Shown here in pieces: positions 42,070 through 51,318 of a stretch of DNA of 55,906 nt (positions are counted from its first letter, which is position 1; each line of letters starts with the position of its first letter). Both the position numbers and the translations under genes were made by a program. This DNA is from Flavobacteriales bacterium (lineage in GTDB: Bacteria > Bacteroidota > Bacteroidia > JACJYZ01), in the NCBI GenBank assembly GCA_020435415.1, contig JAGQZQ010000011.1, positions 1 through 55,906 of the forward strand, given 5' to 3'. The notes beneath the pieces were generated by a model. The model saw only the letters and a program-made list of their open reading frames with translations. It did not search any database and had not been told where the DNA came from.

Positions 42070-42903
42070 TCAGGCACTCACAGCGAAGGAGTCAAGCCGG
42101 TCGTGTTTGAAGCAGCTATAAGTAAAACGGTTCAGCGTATACTTTTCACTCTGGCTCTTCAGGTATTGACGGAAGCCTTTGTAATTGCCTTCCGGATACG
42201 CGGATTTGTACATGACTGCAAGACCTGCAATCATAGCACTTCCAATTCCAGGACCGGAACGAACCCCTACCCTGCCCTTTTTCTCCGGGAGACAGCCTTT
42301 CATTTCTATGGACGGAACACAAATGTCGATGGCGGGACTCAATACTGAATCAGAAGTGATCACATTCTGATCATCAACGGTGCCTACCGCAATCACCTCC
42401 GGGTAAAGGGCAGGGAAGCAACCATCCGGATGCCATTCGTCTGTTCTTCCCAGAGATGATACGATGATGACGCCCTTTTGGGCAATTTTTTGGGTAAGAA
42501 GCCGGATGTCTTCATCTTCCAGCCGGGAGCCGAAAGGCAGACAAATTACGTCAGAGCGTTCTGCTGCCCAGGACAGAGCTGTTGTCAGTAGTTCGGGGAG
42601 AGGCTCAAATGTTGAAAGTTGGGTAATCTTGCCGATATGCACTTTGATTTCCGGAGAAACACCCTTGCATTGCAGGATTCCGCTGCCGGCAATAACACCA
42701 GCACAAAAAGTACCATGCCCGTCCAGGTCCTCTGCAGGTTCGCCGGGATCATAGAAATTTTTGATGTCACCAACGGACGCTTCAATGTCGGGGTGGTGGG
42801 CATCAATACCTGTATCCAGTAGGGTCACCGATATGGAAGGTGCGGTTGCTTTTTTGGTCCAACGGCTAAGGCCATGGATGTCTATCCATTGTTCAAGTTG
42901 CAT
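42070..42903 (-). CDS. Subtilisin-like S8 protein with altered active-site surroundings
   Basis: A 277-residue protein with no signal peptide. The triad can be placed as D30 in LLDTGIDAHHPD, H63 in DGHGTFCAGV and S222 in GIGSAMIAG. Two conserved features are changed. The oxyanion-hole Asn, normally in AAGN, is replaced, with SSLGR and Arg153 in that place, and the serine loop reads GIGSAMIAG instead of GTSMAxPxV, so the Thr and Pro are missing. The fold signature FPALYPEVIAVG is intact. The protein may be a cytosolic protease of altered activity or an inactive relative. It sits upstream of the radical SAM gene and after a terminator that closes the PDZ gene. Confidence 0.85.
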   Translation of the reverse strand: MQLEQWIDIHGLSRWTKKATAPSISVTLLDTGIDAHHPDIEASVGDIKNFYDPGEPAEDLDGHGTFCAGVIAGSGILQCKGVSPEIKVHIGKITQLSTFEPLPELLTTALSWAAERSDVICLPFGSRLEDEDIRLLTQKIAQKGVIIVSSLGRTDEWHPDGCFPALYPEVIAVGTVDDQNVITSDSVLSPAIDICVPSIEMKGCLPEKKGRVGVRSGPGIGSAMIAGLAVMYKSAYPEGNYKGFRQYLKSQSEKYTLNRFTYSCFKHDRLDSFAVSA

Positions 42904-42993
42904 GATCTGTCGTTTGTGGAAAAGATCCGCAGACTTGCGGTCCTCGCCTCCGTTTTATGAACGCTAAATTACAAAATTCATCAAGGCGGGAAA

Positions 42994-43027
42994 ATAAAAA
43001 AGGCAGACCCGGGAGTCTGCCTTTTTT
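42994..43027. terminator. Intrinsic terminator closing the PDZ-protein gene
   Basis: AGGCAGAC/GTCTGCCT (43001-43008 with 43015-43022) with a 6-base loop, A-rich on the left and T-rich on the right. On the minus strand it follows the PDZ gene and separates it from the subtilase. Confidence 0.88.
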
Positions 43028-43043
43028 GATGCGGATCTGAGGC

Positions 43044-44618
43044 TTACTGCTTCACGATCTTTTTGGTAAATGCTTTGCCGTTCTGCTCAATTGACAGGAA
43101 ATAAAATCCGTTGGGTTCACCACTGATGTCGATGACCTGTGAATAATCTCCTTTGAAGTTATTCAGGGTTTCATCATAAACCCTCCGTCCGTTGGCGTCA
43201 AAAACACGAACGGTGGTTGTGCCGGATTTGGCCAATGCGAACCGGAGCTCAAATCTTCCGTTTGCCGGATTTGGGTTCAGGGCAACGGATTCCAGTTTAA
43301 GTTCACTTTTCTCACCAAGATCGAGGACACCTTCAAGTTTATCTTCATCTGCCTTTGAAACATCTTCAATTCGGATGGTAATGCGGGTGCCCTGATTTTG
43401 ATGATGTTCTTTCATTTCATCGGAATCGAAATTCCAACGCATGTTGCCCATTCGTTTTTTAAGGCTTTCCCTTTTTGCCAGGCTCCCCTGGGCACTCTTC
43501 TGTTTTCCGTCCCGGTTATAGGTGATGTTTACTTTATCGCCTGCTTTCATGGGCTTGAATAACTCAAGCAGGTCTCCTATATCCTGTATGGTTGTGCCAT
43601 TTACTTTTGTGATGACATCGCCGGTTTTAAGTCCCATGTTGTCTGCAGGTGACCCTTCCGATACGTGTTGGATTCGCAAGCCTTTCTGACCATCTTCAGG
43701 AAACGGGCTTCCGGAAACACCAAGGAAAGGTAGATCTTCATCAAGATGGTATTCCAGGGTTGTTCCCAGTCCTTGCATGTTCTTTTCGAGCATATGACCG
43801 AACTCTTCCCAGTCTTTGCCATTGAAGAACGCCTCCATCTGGTGGCCGAAGCTATCCCAGTCCATGGTATTGATCTTTTCTTCCATGTTTTTTTCAAAGG
43901 CATCCCAGTCGACAGATTCGAGGTGTTTCCCCATGGCTTCCAGGTGTGGAAAGGAAAAGTTGAATGAATTCTCAGCTTTACCAAGTTGTACGGTCTTCTC
44001 AAGTAATTCACCATTTCGTTTCAGCTGTAATTGAACTGAGGTTTCCGGTTTTTTACTTCCGATCATTTCCATGACTTCCGCCGGTGTGTTTACGGGGCCC
44101 TTATCAATGGATAACAGAATATCGCCATCTTTCAGGCCTGCTTTATCGGCCGGTGATCCTTCTATAATATGACTTAGCTCAACTCCTTCCTTGCCGCTCT
44201 CTCCCTGTAACATGGCGCCCAGATAGGCTCTGGAGGCGGCCAGACTGTCATGGCAACCGATCCAGCGCCCCATTCCTTTGGGGAAGCAAAACTGGAAATC
44301 ATGGTCTTCGCTCCAGTCGTCTTCGTCCTGGGACCTGATACGTATGTCCATGAAACCTTTGCCATCCTTCATCTTCAGGTCATCAAATATGCCCATTTCT
44401 TTGAGGACATCTTCAGCATGCTCCCCTTCTTTCAGGGTGACCTCCTTCACAGTCTCGTGGGTTTTACCGTTTTCTGTAGTGGTGATGGTGATTTTTACTT
44501 TTCTGTCACCTCCGTCGTCGGTGGTGATGGATTGTGCTATCGTATACCATCCGGCTACCGATAAAGTCAGAACCACGATGGGCAGCACTACATATTTAAT
44601 GATTGAATTACGTTGCAT
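43044..44618 (-). CDS. T9SS-sorted protein with two PDZ domains
   Basis: A 524-residue envelope protein. An N-terminal hydrophobic segment (residues 8-28) is a signal or anchor. PDZ domain 1 covers about 130-215 (YLGAMLQGESGKEGVELSHI, GSPADKAGLKDGDILLSID), PDZ domain 2 about 295-375 (FLGVSGSPFPEDGQKGLRIQ, GSPADNMGLKTGDVITKVNG), and the C-terminus from about 440 is a T9SS sorting domain (ALNPNPANGRFELRF, then an FYFLSIEQNGK strand). There is no protease domain, so this is not an HtrA enzyme; the PDZ pair probably binds protein C-termini outside the cell. Between the domains is an unusual stretch rich in Trp, Glu and Met. It is its own transcript. Confidence 0.88.
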   Translation of the reverse strand: MQRNSIIKYVVLPIVVLTLSVAGWYTIAQSITTDDGGDRKVKITITTTENGKTHETVKEVTLKEGEHAEDVLKEMGIFDDLKMKDGKGFMDIRIRSQDEDDWSEDHDFQFCFPKGMGRWIGCHDSLAASRAYLGAMLQGESGKEGVELSHIIEGSPADKAGLKDGDILLSIDKGPVNTPAEVMEMIGSKKPETSVQLQLKRNGELLEKTVQLGKAENSFNFSFPHLEAMGKHLESVDWDAFEKNMEEKINTMDWDSFGHQMEAFFNGKDWEEFGHMLEKNMQGLGTTLEYHLDEDLPFLGVSGSPFPEDGQKGLRIQHVSEGSPADNMGLKTGDVITKVNGTTIQDIGDLLELFKPMKAGDKVNITYNRDGKQKSAQGSLAKRESLKKRMGNMRWNFDSDEMKEHHQNQGTRITIRIEDVSKADEDKLEGVLDLGEKSELKLESVALNPNPANGRFELRFALAKSGTTTVRVFDANGRRVYDETLNNFKGDYSQVIDISGEPNGFYFLSIEQNGKAFTKKIVKQ

Positions 44619-44692
44619 AACACTCCTGATTTATTACGAGATAAAATTAGCAAGCGAAAGCGACAGAAAAGTCCAAAAAGTGTTAACAGATG

Positions 44693-45448
44693 TTAAGGTG
44701 CAGACTCCCATTGGTAGGTGATCATAGCGCCGAATTGAAGAAGGAAGGCGTGCACATTCATTTCACGTCGTTCCTGAACAATCGGCTCCGAAGAATATAT
44801 GTTTGAATGGAATAATGGTGTGAGTGGTGAGGAGAACTCAAAAAGGGGCATCAATTGAACCTGTTCAGAAAGTTGGAACCGAAAACCGGTTGAGAATACA
44901 ATGTTGATCTGTTGTGAGAATTCATCGGTGGCAACAGAGGAATTGCTGCCAAACGCCCTTTTGATCTCACCGTTTGCAGGATTGGTGATTACCAGATCTG
45001 CCTTGTAGGCATAACCGAACGAGGCATCGAGTCCTATCCCGAAATGATAGTATGATCGTTCTACCTGAATTCTGAGTGCTAATCCGGTAAATGTAAGGAG
45101 ACCATATTCCTGATTTTCCAAAAAGGATGTGGGGCTTATGGTGTCCAGTGTGAAGGCATTGAATCGTGTGTGCCATCTTTGAAAAGAACAACGCAGGATA
45201 ACTTCCGGACTGAGATATCGCGCCATGCCCAGACCCCATTTCAGGCCGTGTCCTTCTCCGTGACTGGATATGTAATGATGGAGCCCGGCGGGAGATGACA
45301 AGGAGGTTTTAACATAGGTGATGGGAAGCTCAGCTCTCCAGGTGCGCGGGAATGTTTCCGCTCCATTTTGCGCATGGGCAGAAAAACAGGTTAGGAATAA
45401 AAATGAAACGAGTACAAAAAAAAACTTTCCTCTGAACATGGCGTGCAT
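44693..45448 (-). CDS. Outer-membrane beta-barrel protein of unknown function
   Basis: A 251-residue protein with a signal peptide that ends near SAHAQ. The mature part has alternating hydrophobic and polar residues and many aromatic residues, as in small outer-membrane barrels (GLALRIQVERSYYHFGIGLD, NIVFSTGFRFQL, QFGAMITYQW at the end). The start may be ATG 45448 or, in the same frame, ATG 45439, which gives a more usual signal. Both starts lie in the loop between the arms of a perfect 12-bp inverted repeat. The gene follows the TonB-dependent receptor gene at 45496 by 47 bases and may be co-transcribed with it. Confidence 0.75.
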   Translation of the reverse strand: MHAMFRGKFFFVLVSFLFLTCFSAHAQNGAETFPRTWRAELPITYVKTSLSSPAGLHHYISSHGEGHGLKWGLGMARYLSPEVILRCSFQRWHTRFNAFTLDTISPTSFLENQEYGLLTFTGLALRIQVERSYYHFGIGLDASFGYAYKADLVITNPANGEIKRAFGSNSSVATDEFSQQINIVFSTGFRFQLSEQVQLMPLFEFSSPLTPLFHSNIYSSEPIVQERREMNVHAFLLQFGAMITYQWESAP

Positions 45449-45463
45449 AGATTCAGAGGAAAG
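45425..45463 (-). promoter_or_regulatory. Perfect 12-bp inverted repeat around the start codons of the barrel gene
   Basis: CTTTCCTCTGAA (45425-45436) and TTCAGAGGAAAG (45452-45463) are exact reverse complements separated by 15 bases that hold both candidate ATGs of the minus-strand gene. A -7-like TATCTTTC (45460-45467, minus strand) overlaps one arm. It could be a DNA operator or, if transcription starts further upstream, an mRNA hairpin that controls the start codon. Confidence 0.6.
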
Positions 45464-45495
45464 ATAATATTTTGATGTTATATGTTAATGTTCGC

Positions 45496-47940
45496 TTAGT
45501 TCATGTCAGGTGCAGAGAAATCATCACTGGCATCCTTGACTCTTGATTTTCTTCTTCCCTTTGCATTCGTCTTTCCGAAATTGTAAGAGAAGGAAAGCCA
45601 GGCTTGTCTGGATTCCCAGCGACGATCTACCGAGAAATCATAGTTGGTGAGGTTTTTTGATTCAAAGGCGAACAGTCCTGTTTTGAAAATATCGCTCACC
45701 CTGAAGGACAAGGTGCCTTTTTTCTTTAAGATGGATTTGCGAACCGAAAGATCCACCGTGTATCTGGGAAGAAGAATGCCTTGTATAACAACCATACGGC
45801 TGCGGTAGTTTCCGTTGACCTGTGCCATCCAGCCTTTTGGCAGGGTCATGTTGGAAGACAATTGTGCACTCCATCCCCTGTTGGTCGTTTCCAGGTTGTC
45901 AGTCAAAGCCGGGTCTTCCAACTGGTTCTGCCATCTGTTTAAGGTCAGGGTATTTCTCATCCATTTTTTGGGAGAGTAGGTCAGGATAAGTTCACCGCCA
46001 TATAGCTGACCATGGGCCAGGTTGTCAAAGCTCACAACGGAGACTCCTTCATCGGATAAGCTTAACACCCGTCGTTTCATGTCGTTGATGAAGCGGTAGT
46101 AGGCTGTGGCATTTATGTTGAATTTGTCCCAGAATCTGAGGTAATTGAGTTCGGTCACATGAATAAACTCAGGCTTTAGAAATGGATTTCCAAGCATGGT
46201 GGTGTAGGGATCGGACGAACTCGGGAATGGATTGACCTCATGTACCTCAGGCCTGTTGATGCGGCGGCTGTAGCTCAGTGTGAGTTCGTTCATTTCCTTG
46301 ATCTTGTATGATACATGAGCTGACGGGAACAATGAGGTGTAGTCAAGACTGAAAACATCATCGGTGGTGATGAGATGTGCATCAAGAATGGTCTTTTCTG
46401 CGCGAAGTCCCACCTGGTATCCCAACTTCTTTCTTTGAATACCAATAATTCCGTATGCTGCGTAAACCTGCTGCAGGTAGGTAAACTGGTTGTTTAAGCC
46501 TGAATCAGCTGTATATTCTGTTGAATTTCCCACGTGGGTCTCGGAGTAGAATGTCTGGTCCACATTTGTTCCTGTGTAGTGTATACCGGTTTCCAGTTTT
46601 ACAGAATCAGTGAGTGGGTAAACAAAATCATTCCGGATGTAAAGCAGGCTGTTGTTTTTGTAATTGTTCACCCGTTGGTAGAGGTCTTCCAGCGAGCTGT
46701 TGACGTCTTCCGGAGTAAATATCTCACGGTTGTACTCTTTGGTTGGGTTGTCACTTTGGCTGAAGTCAATGTCCAGGTCAAACGTTTCTCCTTCTTTCTT
46801 AAACTTCTTTTGCCACCCGGTATTGATCTTGTAGTTGTTGCCCATGGTGCTGTTGTCTGCCAACCGGTTTGATGAGAAAGACGGTTGTCCACCTTCATAA
46901 AATTGGTTGTTGAAGTCACGATTTCCACTTTGGTCACTGAGTTGTGTATTGGCGGAAATGTAAAGGGTGTTGAAGTCGTTGGCGAAGAAATCTATGCCGC
47001 CCTGAACCCAGTGGTTGTTCCAGGCATGGCCGCCCTGATCGTAACTTTCTTGTCTGTAAAGGGTATCTTCCAGAACAAAACTCCTCAGGATATTTCCGCC
47101 ATACCAGGCCTTGCCCCGCGAGTAGTTGTAGTTTAAGGAGTAGTTGAATTTATCTTTTCGATAGTTGATGCCGAATCCACTACCCACCTTGTATTTTTTA
47201 CCATATCCTGCATTCAGGCTTACATTTCCATTCATCCCTGATGAACCTTTCTTTTTCAGAATAACATTCAGAATGCCGGACATGCCTTCAGGGTCATACT
47301 TGGCGGATGGATTGGTAACAATTTCCACCCGTTCGATGGCATTGGCCGGAAGTTGTTTTAGAAATTGGGAAGCAGGAATGGTGATGGGCCTTCCGTCAAC
47401 AAGAATTCTTACATTGTTGTCTCCTCGTAAGGAGATGTTTTCATCGGCATCCACATCTACTGATGGAACTTCCTTCATGAGGTCCAGACCGGTACCGCCC
47501 TGGCTGGCCATGCTTTGTTCGGCATTGAATACTTTTTTGTCGATTTTGTTTTCAACCAGGGACCTTTGCGCGGATACTTCCACTTCCTGCAGATCCGTGC
47601 TGCTGGTTTTTAGTGAGATAACAGGGACGCTCACCTGCCAGGCTCCGGGGCCTGGCTTGATCGATGGTATGTCCTGTTGGTCGTAACCTATAAAGCCAAC
47701 CCTCAGAAAATAGGATCCTTCGGTTACCTTAGATAAACTATATTCTCCTTTGCTATCGGTTACCGTTCCGGTAACCAATGTTGAATCGGATTTCTGGTGA
47801 AGGGACACCGTAGCAAATTCAATCGGTTGATGACTTTGTGCGTCCTCTACTTTTCCTGTGATTGTTCCTTTTCCCGCTTCTTCATAATTGGAGGCCAGCG
47901 ACATCAGGGGAGAAAAAAATACAGCGAAAATGGCTTTCAT
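45496..47940 (-). CDS. TonB-dependent outer-membrane receptor (outer membrane beta-barrel family)
   Basis: An 814-residue receptor. After a signal peptide of about 17 residues comes a carboxypeptidase-regulatory-like domain (GTITGKVEDAQSHQPIEFATVSL, residues ~24-105), a plug domain with VSAQRSLVENKIDKKVF, SVDVDADENISLRGDNNVRILVDGRP and the NAIERVEIVTNPSAKYDPEGMSGILNVILKK segment, and a C-terminal barrel of ~580 residues of the type also found in proteins called OMP_b-brl. No SusD partner is adjacent, so uptake of glycans by a SusCD pair is not indicated. An exact -7 element lies 23 bases upstream. The barrel protein at 44693 follows. Confidence 0.9.
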   Translation of the reverse strand: MKAIFAVFFSPLMSLASNYEEAGKGTITGKVEDAQSHQPIEFATVSLHQKSDSTLVTGTVTDSKGEYSLSKVTEGSYFLRVGFIGYDQQDIPSIKPGPGAWQVSVPVISLKTSSTDLQEVEVSAQRSLVENKIDKKVFNAEQSMASQGGTGLDLMKEVPSVDVDADENISLRGDNNVRILVDGRPITIPASQFLKQLPANAIERVEIVTNPSAKYDPEGMSGILNVILKKKGSSGMNGNVSLNAGYGKKYKVGSGFGINYRKDKFNYSLNYNYSRGKAWYGGNILRSFVLEDTLYRQESYDQGGHAWNNHWVQGGIDFFANDFNTLYISANTQLSDQSGNRDFNNQFYEGGQPSFSSNRLADNSTMGNNYKINTGWQKKFKKEGETFDLDIDFSQSDNPTKEYNREIFTPEDVNSSLEDLYQRVNNYKNNSLLYIRNDFVYPLTDSVKLETGIHYTGTNVDQTFYSETHVGNSTEYTADSGLNNQFTYLQQVYAAYGIIGIQRKKLGYQVGLRAEKTILDAHLITTDDVFSLDYTSLFPSAHVSYKIKEMNELTLSYSRRINRPEVHEVNPFPSSSDPYTTMLGNPFLKPEFIHVTELNYLRFWDKFNINATAYYRFINDMKRRVLSLSDEGVSVVSFDNLAHGQLYGGELILTYSPKKWMRNTLTLNRWQNQLEDPALTDNLETTNRGWSAQLSSNMTLPKGWMAQVNGNYRSRMVVIQGILLPRYTVDLSVRKSILKKKGTLSFRVSDIFKTGLFAFESKNLTNYDFSVDRRWESRQAWLSFSYNFGKTNAKGRRKSRVKDASDDFSAPDMN

Positions 47941-47963
47941 GGATGATGGTTTTTATATATCGG

Positions 47964-47971
47964 CAAAGTTA
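47964..47971 (-). promoter_or_regulatory. -7 promoter element TAACTTTG for the TonB-dependent receptor
   Basis: Exact TAxxTTTG on the minus strand, 23 bases upstream of the receptor's start codon. Confidence 0.55.
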
Positions 47972-48102
47972 GATCAGGGTGGTGTGAAATTTTGTTAACC
48001 GCTGTTAATGTTTCGTTTTGGTGAATGGGTTGTCTAGGAGACGACAAACAAAATGGATCGTTGCACTGGGATTTGTTAATTAACCGCTTCTTGCTTTATA
48101 AT

Positions 48103-48146
48103 AAAAACGCCGGAGTCTCTTCGTGTGAAGATTCTCCGGCGTTTTT
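48103..48146. terminator. Terminator downstream of the metzincin gene
   Basis: A 13-bp perfect helix AAAAACGCCGGAG (48103-48115) with CTCCGGCGTTTTT (48134-48146); the loop region can extend the stem further. It lies just past the end of the minus-strand gene at 48198 and is A/T-flanked on both sides. Confidence 0.92.
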
Positions 48147-48197
48147 GATGTGCCCGGTTATGGCAAATCCCTCCGGATTCACCAGGTATTATTTGTT

Positions 48198-49931
48198 TCA
48201 GTGCAGTACCACCAGTTTTTGGGTGGAGATATACTGATTGTCAAAATCGATCTGTAAAGAATACACGCCCTTGCTCAATTGGCTCAGGTCGATTGAACCT
48301 TTTGCGTTATCAATAGAAAACGTTTTGATCAACTGGCCTGTTCCTGTTGAATATACTTTCAGGGTGACGTGTTTGGCGCTTTGATTCTTGTTCTCAAAGT
48401 AAAGGACATTGTTTGCAGGATTCGGATAGATCAGGAATTCCCCTTCTCTTACCAGGTTTGTGACGCCAACAGTGTTGCATGTATCTACATCTACTTTGGT
48501 CCTTGGGCCGGTACAACCCGGTTCCTGAACTTCCCAATCGTAAAAGAAATAGTAATAACCCTGATCGGTATAGTTGTTTCCGGTCAGAGAGATCAGACCA
48601 CCTATGTCATATGGGTAGCTTGCACCTGCAGTGTTCCGGTACAGGTCAACCAAAGTGCCGGTTATCTTCATATAGTATCCGGTTCCGGCTGCTACCGGAA
48701 AGTCTAATGTTACCCTTTGGGTGCCATTGGTCAGATTGACATCTTTTGTCTGCAGTACATTTCCTCCATCTCCATCCAGTAATTCAAAGGTGCGGGTTCC
48801 GGCTCCGTTGGCATCCACATATACCGATTTGATTACAACATCCTTGGTTGCGTCAAAGAAAATACCACGGATGTCATTGTCCGGGAAATAGCCACCGGTA
48901 CCAACGGCAGCTGGGTTTAATGGTCCGCCGGAGACAACAGCGCCTGCCGATGATTCTTCCACATAATAAGTGGTAGGGCCGGTAATGGTTGGCGAGTATG
49001 TGTTTCCGGTATGCAAAAGACTTCCTCCTGTTGCAGCGTCGTACCAGTTAAAGGTTCCCGAGCCACCTGATGCTGTCAGGACGAGGCTTCCTGAGCCACA
49101 ATCGTCGGCAACCGTTGGTGGGGCCAGAACAGTTACTGTAATGGTCTCAGTTGAAGTATCCGATCCGTTCTGATTGGTCACGGTGAGCTTAACGGTATAC
49201 TGTCCTGACTGTGTATAGGTATGAATTGCGGTAGCGTTTGTGGAAGTGCCACCATCACCAAATTCCCATAACACATTATCCACCGTATTCTTTACATTCG
49301 CTTCAAACGTAACGGTGTTGCAATCCGGTGTGGAGGTTACGGAAAGAATTTCCGGCGGATTGTTGTTGTTTCCAGGAGGGAAAGATCCGGACATTTCATA
49401 GTAACCCAGCGAACCATAATCGGAATATCCATTTGTGCTGGGGCTCCCTGCTCCTACGCCATCAATTTCGATGTAATAGGTTCCAGCCTGGACGGAGGTC
49501 GATATGCTGGCATTGAGACCACTTGGGTCTGATTTGGTCACTTCCGTGCCGTTCTCATCCAATAGTCTGGCCTGAATGTCAAGGTTGGGAGCACTGTAGT
49601 GCACGCCGGTCATTCCACTTTGGAAACTGATGTTGACATTACCACCTGCTGTGGTGAACTCAAAATAGTCTTTATCGGTGGGTTGTTCGATGATGCCGTT
49701 GTATTTTGTGGGGTCTATGGTTCCGGTGGCCTCGTCGATAAGTGTTGCACTTGAAGTTGCATTGCCATGGTCATCCGTACGGTATCCGACATCATTCTGA
49801 CTGTTGGTGACGATGCCCAGGTCATTTTCAAAATTGTTGGCGCCGCTGTATTCACCTTTACTGAAATGAACGATGGCATTGTAGTAACCGTTGCCCATAA
49901 TAACAGAGTAGCTGCCGTGACCTTCCCAATA
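48198..49931 (-). pseudogene. T9SS metzincin, C-terminal part (gene cut by an in-frame TAA)
   Basis: Larger part of one gene that runs from 50861 to 48198 in a single frame. After the stop at 49932-49934 the frame continues as YWEGHGSYSVIMGNGYYN, which contains the Met-turn (VIMG) of a metzincin active site, then KGEYSGANNFENDL. A bacterial pre-peptidase-type beta domain follows (TDKDYFEFTTAGGNVNISF). Then come a PKD domain (NVLWEFGDGGTSTNATAIHTY), an Ig-like segment with YYVEESSAGA, a region with the FDATKDVVIKSVYVDANG type of sugar- or surface-binding module, and a T9SS type A sorting domain (LIYPNPANNVLYFEN). The first ATG of this part is at 49898, after the Met-turn, so a product from it would lack the protease. 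Confidence 0.8.
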
Positions 49932-50861
49932 TTAGCCATCACCGCCGCCGCCATCATGACGCAGGTTAAATGAGTGTCCACATTCGTGTGAACCTACTTC
50001 GGCGCCAGACTTTTGTCCGGTAAGGAATGCAAGTGCAGGTGTATTGTTATCACCATCATTGAAGGCATTGTAAAAACATGTGCCGCCACCTCCTGAACCG
50101 GCAGGTTGTGTAGATGTCCACACGCACATGATTCGTCTGTAGCGGTTAGCTGCGTCATATACTGCCCTGTCTGTGGTGACATTAATATTGAATGGTCTGT
50201 AGTCTTCAGCGATAAGCGTCCAGATTTCTTTGATCTGGGCATCAGATATGCCAAGAGATTGAGCATTCCAGGCCTGCCCGTTGGCGAACTGTCCTCCTGA
50301 GCCAATGGATTCACCATCAAAGTCAAGATAGATCACGCCTCTTGCGCCGGGGTTACTGCTATACTTTGGTTGTACGGCAGATACCGGTGAGCCTTTATAT
50401 TTTATGGCTGCAGCTGCTAATTCCTCAGGAGTCGGCTCGACATAAGGTGCGTCAATGCACATGAAGTCGCGGATGTTAGCCTTCTTTATAAAGACCTCAC
50501 CTATTTCACTGCTGTATATTTTATATGCTTCCCGTGCATCATAAAAAATGATATGCCCTTCCAGTTTTGCATTGGTACCCGCATAAAAAAATGTTCCTGA
50601 TTTATTTCCTTCCAGAATCTCTCCTACAACGCGGTATTTGTTTGGTGCGTTGCTGTCGAAGTTAATCTTTAACGTATACGCCTTTTCACCTATCTGAATC
50701 GAACTTACAGTATTTTTCTTGCCAGCGGTGGAATAGGTGCTGGTGAATTCCCCTATGCTTCCCATCTTAATTTCTGTTTCCTGCTGTGCATAAGTTGAGT
50801 GAAACAGAATACTGAAAAGCAATAAAAGCCCTGCCTGTCTTAATTGTCGAACTGCTACCAT
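49932..50861 (-). pseudogene. T9SS metzincin, N-terminal part up to the in-frame TAA
   Basis: Signal peptide (about 25 residues, ending TYAQ), a propeptide-like beta region (~30-150), then the catalytic domain with a zinc motif HExxHxxxxxH as HECGHSFNLRH. Twenty bases' worth of glycine-rich codons later the frame ends with TAA at codon 310 (49932-49934). Relatives have an aromatic residue there, and TAT to TAA needs one base change. The stop separates the zinc-binding helix from the Met-turn, so the truncated 309-residue product should be inactive as well as lacking its sorting signal. Confidence 0.8.
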
Positions 50862-51161
50862 CGTCTTTAATTGTTAGGGTGCGTCATTTAATGCCTTGAA
50901 ATGCCTTATCGGATAGGCGTTTCAGGCAAAATAACATGATGAAAAAATAATACTAAGGATAATTAATGATGATGGCTCGATACTAATATGAGCAATCTAT
51001 GGGAATGTAGACAAACAAGCTTAACATCTAATTGGGTGAAATATTAACCTTATTAAAATGTTAAATCACTTGTTGTTAGCTGTTTAGTCAGATATTTGAA
51101 GGGTTAATTTTATGACCCCAACTGTGCGACAACACGGAATTCGTCTCACCAACTCATATTG
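50862..51161. other. Intergenic region without recognised genes
   Basis: An AT-rich 300-base stretch between the metzincin gene and the tRNA. I see no ORF with family features, no terminator with a clear T tract, and no repeat. Confidence 0.5.
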
Positions 51162-51234
51162 TCGGGGTGACTGGACTCGAACCAGCGACCCCCACGTCCC
51201 GAACGTGGTGCGCTACCAACTGCGCTACACCCCG
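51162..51234 (-). tRNA. tRNA-Pro (anticodon CGG)
   Basis: Reading the minus strand from 51234, a complete cloverleaf of 73 bases can be drawn: acceptor stem CGGGGTG with CACCCCG, D-arm GCGC/GCGC, anticodon stem CCACG/CGTGG around the loop TTCGGGA with anticodon CGG, and T-arm GCTGG/CCAGT with the loop TTCGAGT. The first base is C and the discriminator is A, as in bacterial tRNA-Pro. The CCA end is not encoded. Confidence 0.95.
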
Positions 51235-51318
51235 AATACTTTGTGCTAACCGTATAGCTTGATACGGATTGGCTGCCAAAATTAATTAAAAATTGAAGTG
51301 AAATTAAGTATGCTTTGG

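Noticed and set aside
42994-43027. Regulatory hairpin for the subtilase gene
   Set aside because: Its A/T-flanked helix right after the PDZ gene's stop is explained by an intrinsic terminator.
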